Origin: Spinacia oleracea
Taxonomy: Eukaryota; Streptophyta; Magnoliopsida; Caryophyllales; Amaranthaceae
NCBI RefSeq assembly: GCF_020520425.1
Contig: NC_079487.1
Coordinates: 85,999,141-86,063,140, forward strand
Direction of reading: 5' to 3'
DNA: 64,000 bases
Shown here: in pieces, positions 62,619 to 64,000 of the stretch
Layout: each line of letters begins with the position of its first letter
Position numbering within the stretch: position 1 is the first letter of the stretch
Notes under the pieces: generated by a model
Seen by the model: the letters and a program-made list of their open reading frames with translations, nothing else
Database searches by the model: none
Told to the model about the DNA's origin: nothing
Translations under genes and position numbers: made by a program

Positions 62619-63923
62619 ATGTCTAAATCCCTGAAATCATATGGGGTACCTTCCTCGAGCACTGGGCTTGCGATGCCAACTATCGAAGCAGTCAACTTTG
62701 AGATCAAGCCAGCTCTAATCTCCATGGTCTCACAAAATCAATATGATGGTCATCCATCTGATGAACCCACCAACCACCTGCAAAGGTTCAACCAACTATG
62801 TGGCACTATCAAGCATCAAGGGGTTACTCAAGACCAAATGAAGGTTATGTTGTTTGGTTTTAGCGTTCGTGATAAGGCTTAAACATGGTTGAATGATGTA
62901 AAGGAGATAGAGTGGAGTGCTATTTCACAGGCCTTTCTGGAAGAATTTTTTCCGCCCACCAAGACTGCTGAAATAAGGCACAAGTTGACTACATTCACGC
63001 AAGAACCTAGAGAGTCACTTCGAGAAGCCTGGGATAGATTCAAGGCATTGCAGCGGTCGTGTCCGCATCACAATATTGAAAATGGTTCTTGGTTCAAATT
63101 TTCTACCATGGTTTGCAAGATGAAACAAAGAACACGGTTGATTCTGCTGTTGGGGGTGTTTTTCTTGACAAAGAAGTGGATGCATGTTATGATTTCCTTG
63201 TCAATCTTGATGCCAATCACTATAGCGCCACCAAAACCACATCTAAAAGGGGCAAGATGGACGTTGATTCTTATACTCTATTGTCCTCACAAGTGGCAGC
63301 CTTGAACCTAAAGATCGATGCTTTGAAGGCCCCTCAGTCTGGTACTCCCCCAATGAGTATCAATGCTATGTCTAGTGTAGCTCCAGTGACAAGTTCTTAC
63401 TGTGAAGTATGTGGCATCCAAGGTCACTTTGGTCATGAGTGCTCTTATAGTCTATAGGATACCACGCAAATGGAACAAGTGAATGCTTTTCAACAGAGGC
63501 AACCCAATGACCCATATTCCAACTCATACAATCCAGGTTGGAGGAATCATCCAAATTTCTCATATCAGAGCAACAATGTTCAAAATCTTCAACCCCAGCA
63601 ACAATGGTCACAACCACAGTTCCATCCACCTCAGCCACATGTTGCTAGGCCTCCATTTCCACAAGGAGCCTCATAATGCTCCCCCGGGGTTTAATAGACC
63701 CCAGCACCAAGGCTATCAGCAACAACCTCCGCAGAGCAATGCTACTCAAGAGCCTAACATGAGTGATTTGTATAAGCTCATAGCAAATATGCAGAAGACC
63801 TCAGAGATTTCTCAAAAGAACCACGATGAGAGCATAAAGGAGTTGAAGAATCAAAATAGAATGTTGGAGAACCAAGTTGCTCAACTCGCTGATACTTTGT
63901 CAAAAAGGCAACCGGGTAAATGA
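62619..63923 (+). pseudogene. Gypsy gag gene, broken by stops and a frameshift; element continues past the window
   Basis: The frame starts MSKSLKSYGVPSSSTG (62619) and shows the retrotransposon gag core FEIKPALISMVSQNQYDG, LFGFSVRDKA, TWLNDV, FLEEFFPPTKTAEIR and RESLREAWDRFKALQRSCPH, as in Athila/Tat-type Ty3 elements. A TAA sits between RDKA and TWLN (62881-62883). A frameshift follows near 63085. Then IFYHGLQDETKN and a zinc knuckle CEVCGIQGHFGHEC (CX2CX4HX4C) end at TAG 63455. Later pieces in two frames (Q/P/H-rich, then QKNHDESIKELKNQNRMLE coiled-coil-like) follow. Gag forms the particle; this copy cannot make a full protein. Confidence 0.88.
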
Positions 63924-64000
63924 TAGAGCGTCGCCAACCTATCAAATAATAACCTAACTCGGTCTTCCTAACTAAGTAGAAAGGGTAAGAAAGGGTCGAA

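Overview
This is plant nuclear DNA. Genes are split by GT..AG introns, the intergenic sequence is AT-rich, and roughly half of the window is transposable elements. The gene families (plant inositol polyphosphate multikinase, UBP22-type ubiquitin protease, a soluble MAPR steroid-binding protein, EMC4, an Rx-type NLR fragment) and the many Stowaway/hAT/Mutator MITEs point to a dicot. The frequent TACGGAGTA/CTCCGTA termini would fit Caryophyllales (spinach/beet group), but that placement is only a guess.

Layout. 1-2.2 kb: 3' part of an IPK2/IPMK gene on the minus strand with its leader, which carries a small MITE. 2.4-3.7 kb: degenerate CCGA-rich and CCCGCC-rich repeats. 3.8-18.9 kb: a decayed L1-like LINE with a 19-bp target duplication, split by a young 10.4-kb Ty1/copia element (identical 1340-bp LTRs, 5-bp target duplication, intact polyprotein). 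21.1-24.2 kb: a three-exon UBP22 homologue (minus). 24.9-25.9 kb: a Harbinger-type and a hAT-type MITE. 27.2-30.3 kb: minisatellite and diverged repeats. 30.8-31.1 kb: intronless MAPR/steroid-binding gene (minus). 32.1-35.4 kb: two Mutator-type MITEs around a proline-rich secreted-protein gene whose signal-peptide exon has a stop at codon 3. 35.4-39.2 kb: a 21-bp satellite with 400-bp higher-order repeats, followed by an NLR fragment. 42.5-44.1 kb: a three-level nest hAT > Stowaway > hAT. 44.9-46.8 kb: five-exon EMC4 gene (minus). 47.2-48.8 kb: a probable Ty3/gypsy LTR. 49.2-59.2 kb: a rearranged, non-autonomous relative of the copia element in opposite orientation. 59.8-64 kb: LTR and broken gag of an Athila/Tat-like Ty3/gypsy element, cut by the window end.

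The host genes are housekeeping genes (inositol phosphate phosphorylation, SAGA-type histone H2B deubiquitination, heme/steroid-binding MAPR protein, ER membrane insertion). They form no operon or cluster. The retroelements hold the most unusual structure: (i) hairpin-forming CGAG..GAT..CTCG repeats occur both in the leader of the copia family and in the unrelated gypsy LTR; (ii) the non-autonomous copia copy carries a 515-bp copy of its own outside flank between one LTR and its interior, a footprint expected from repair-associated copying.
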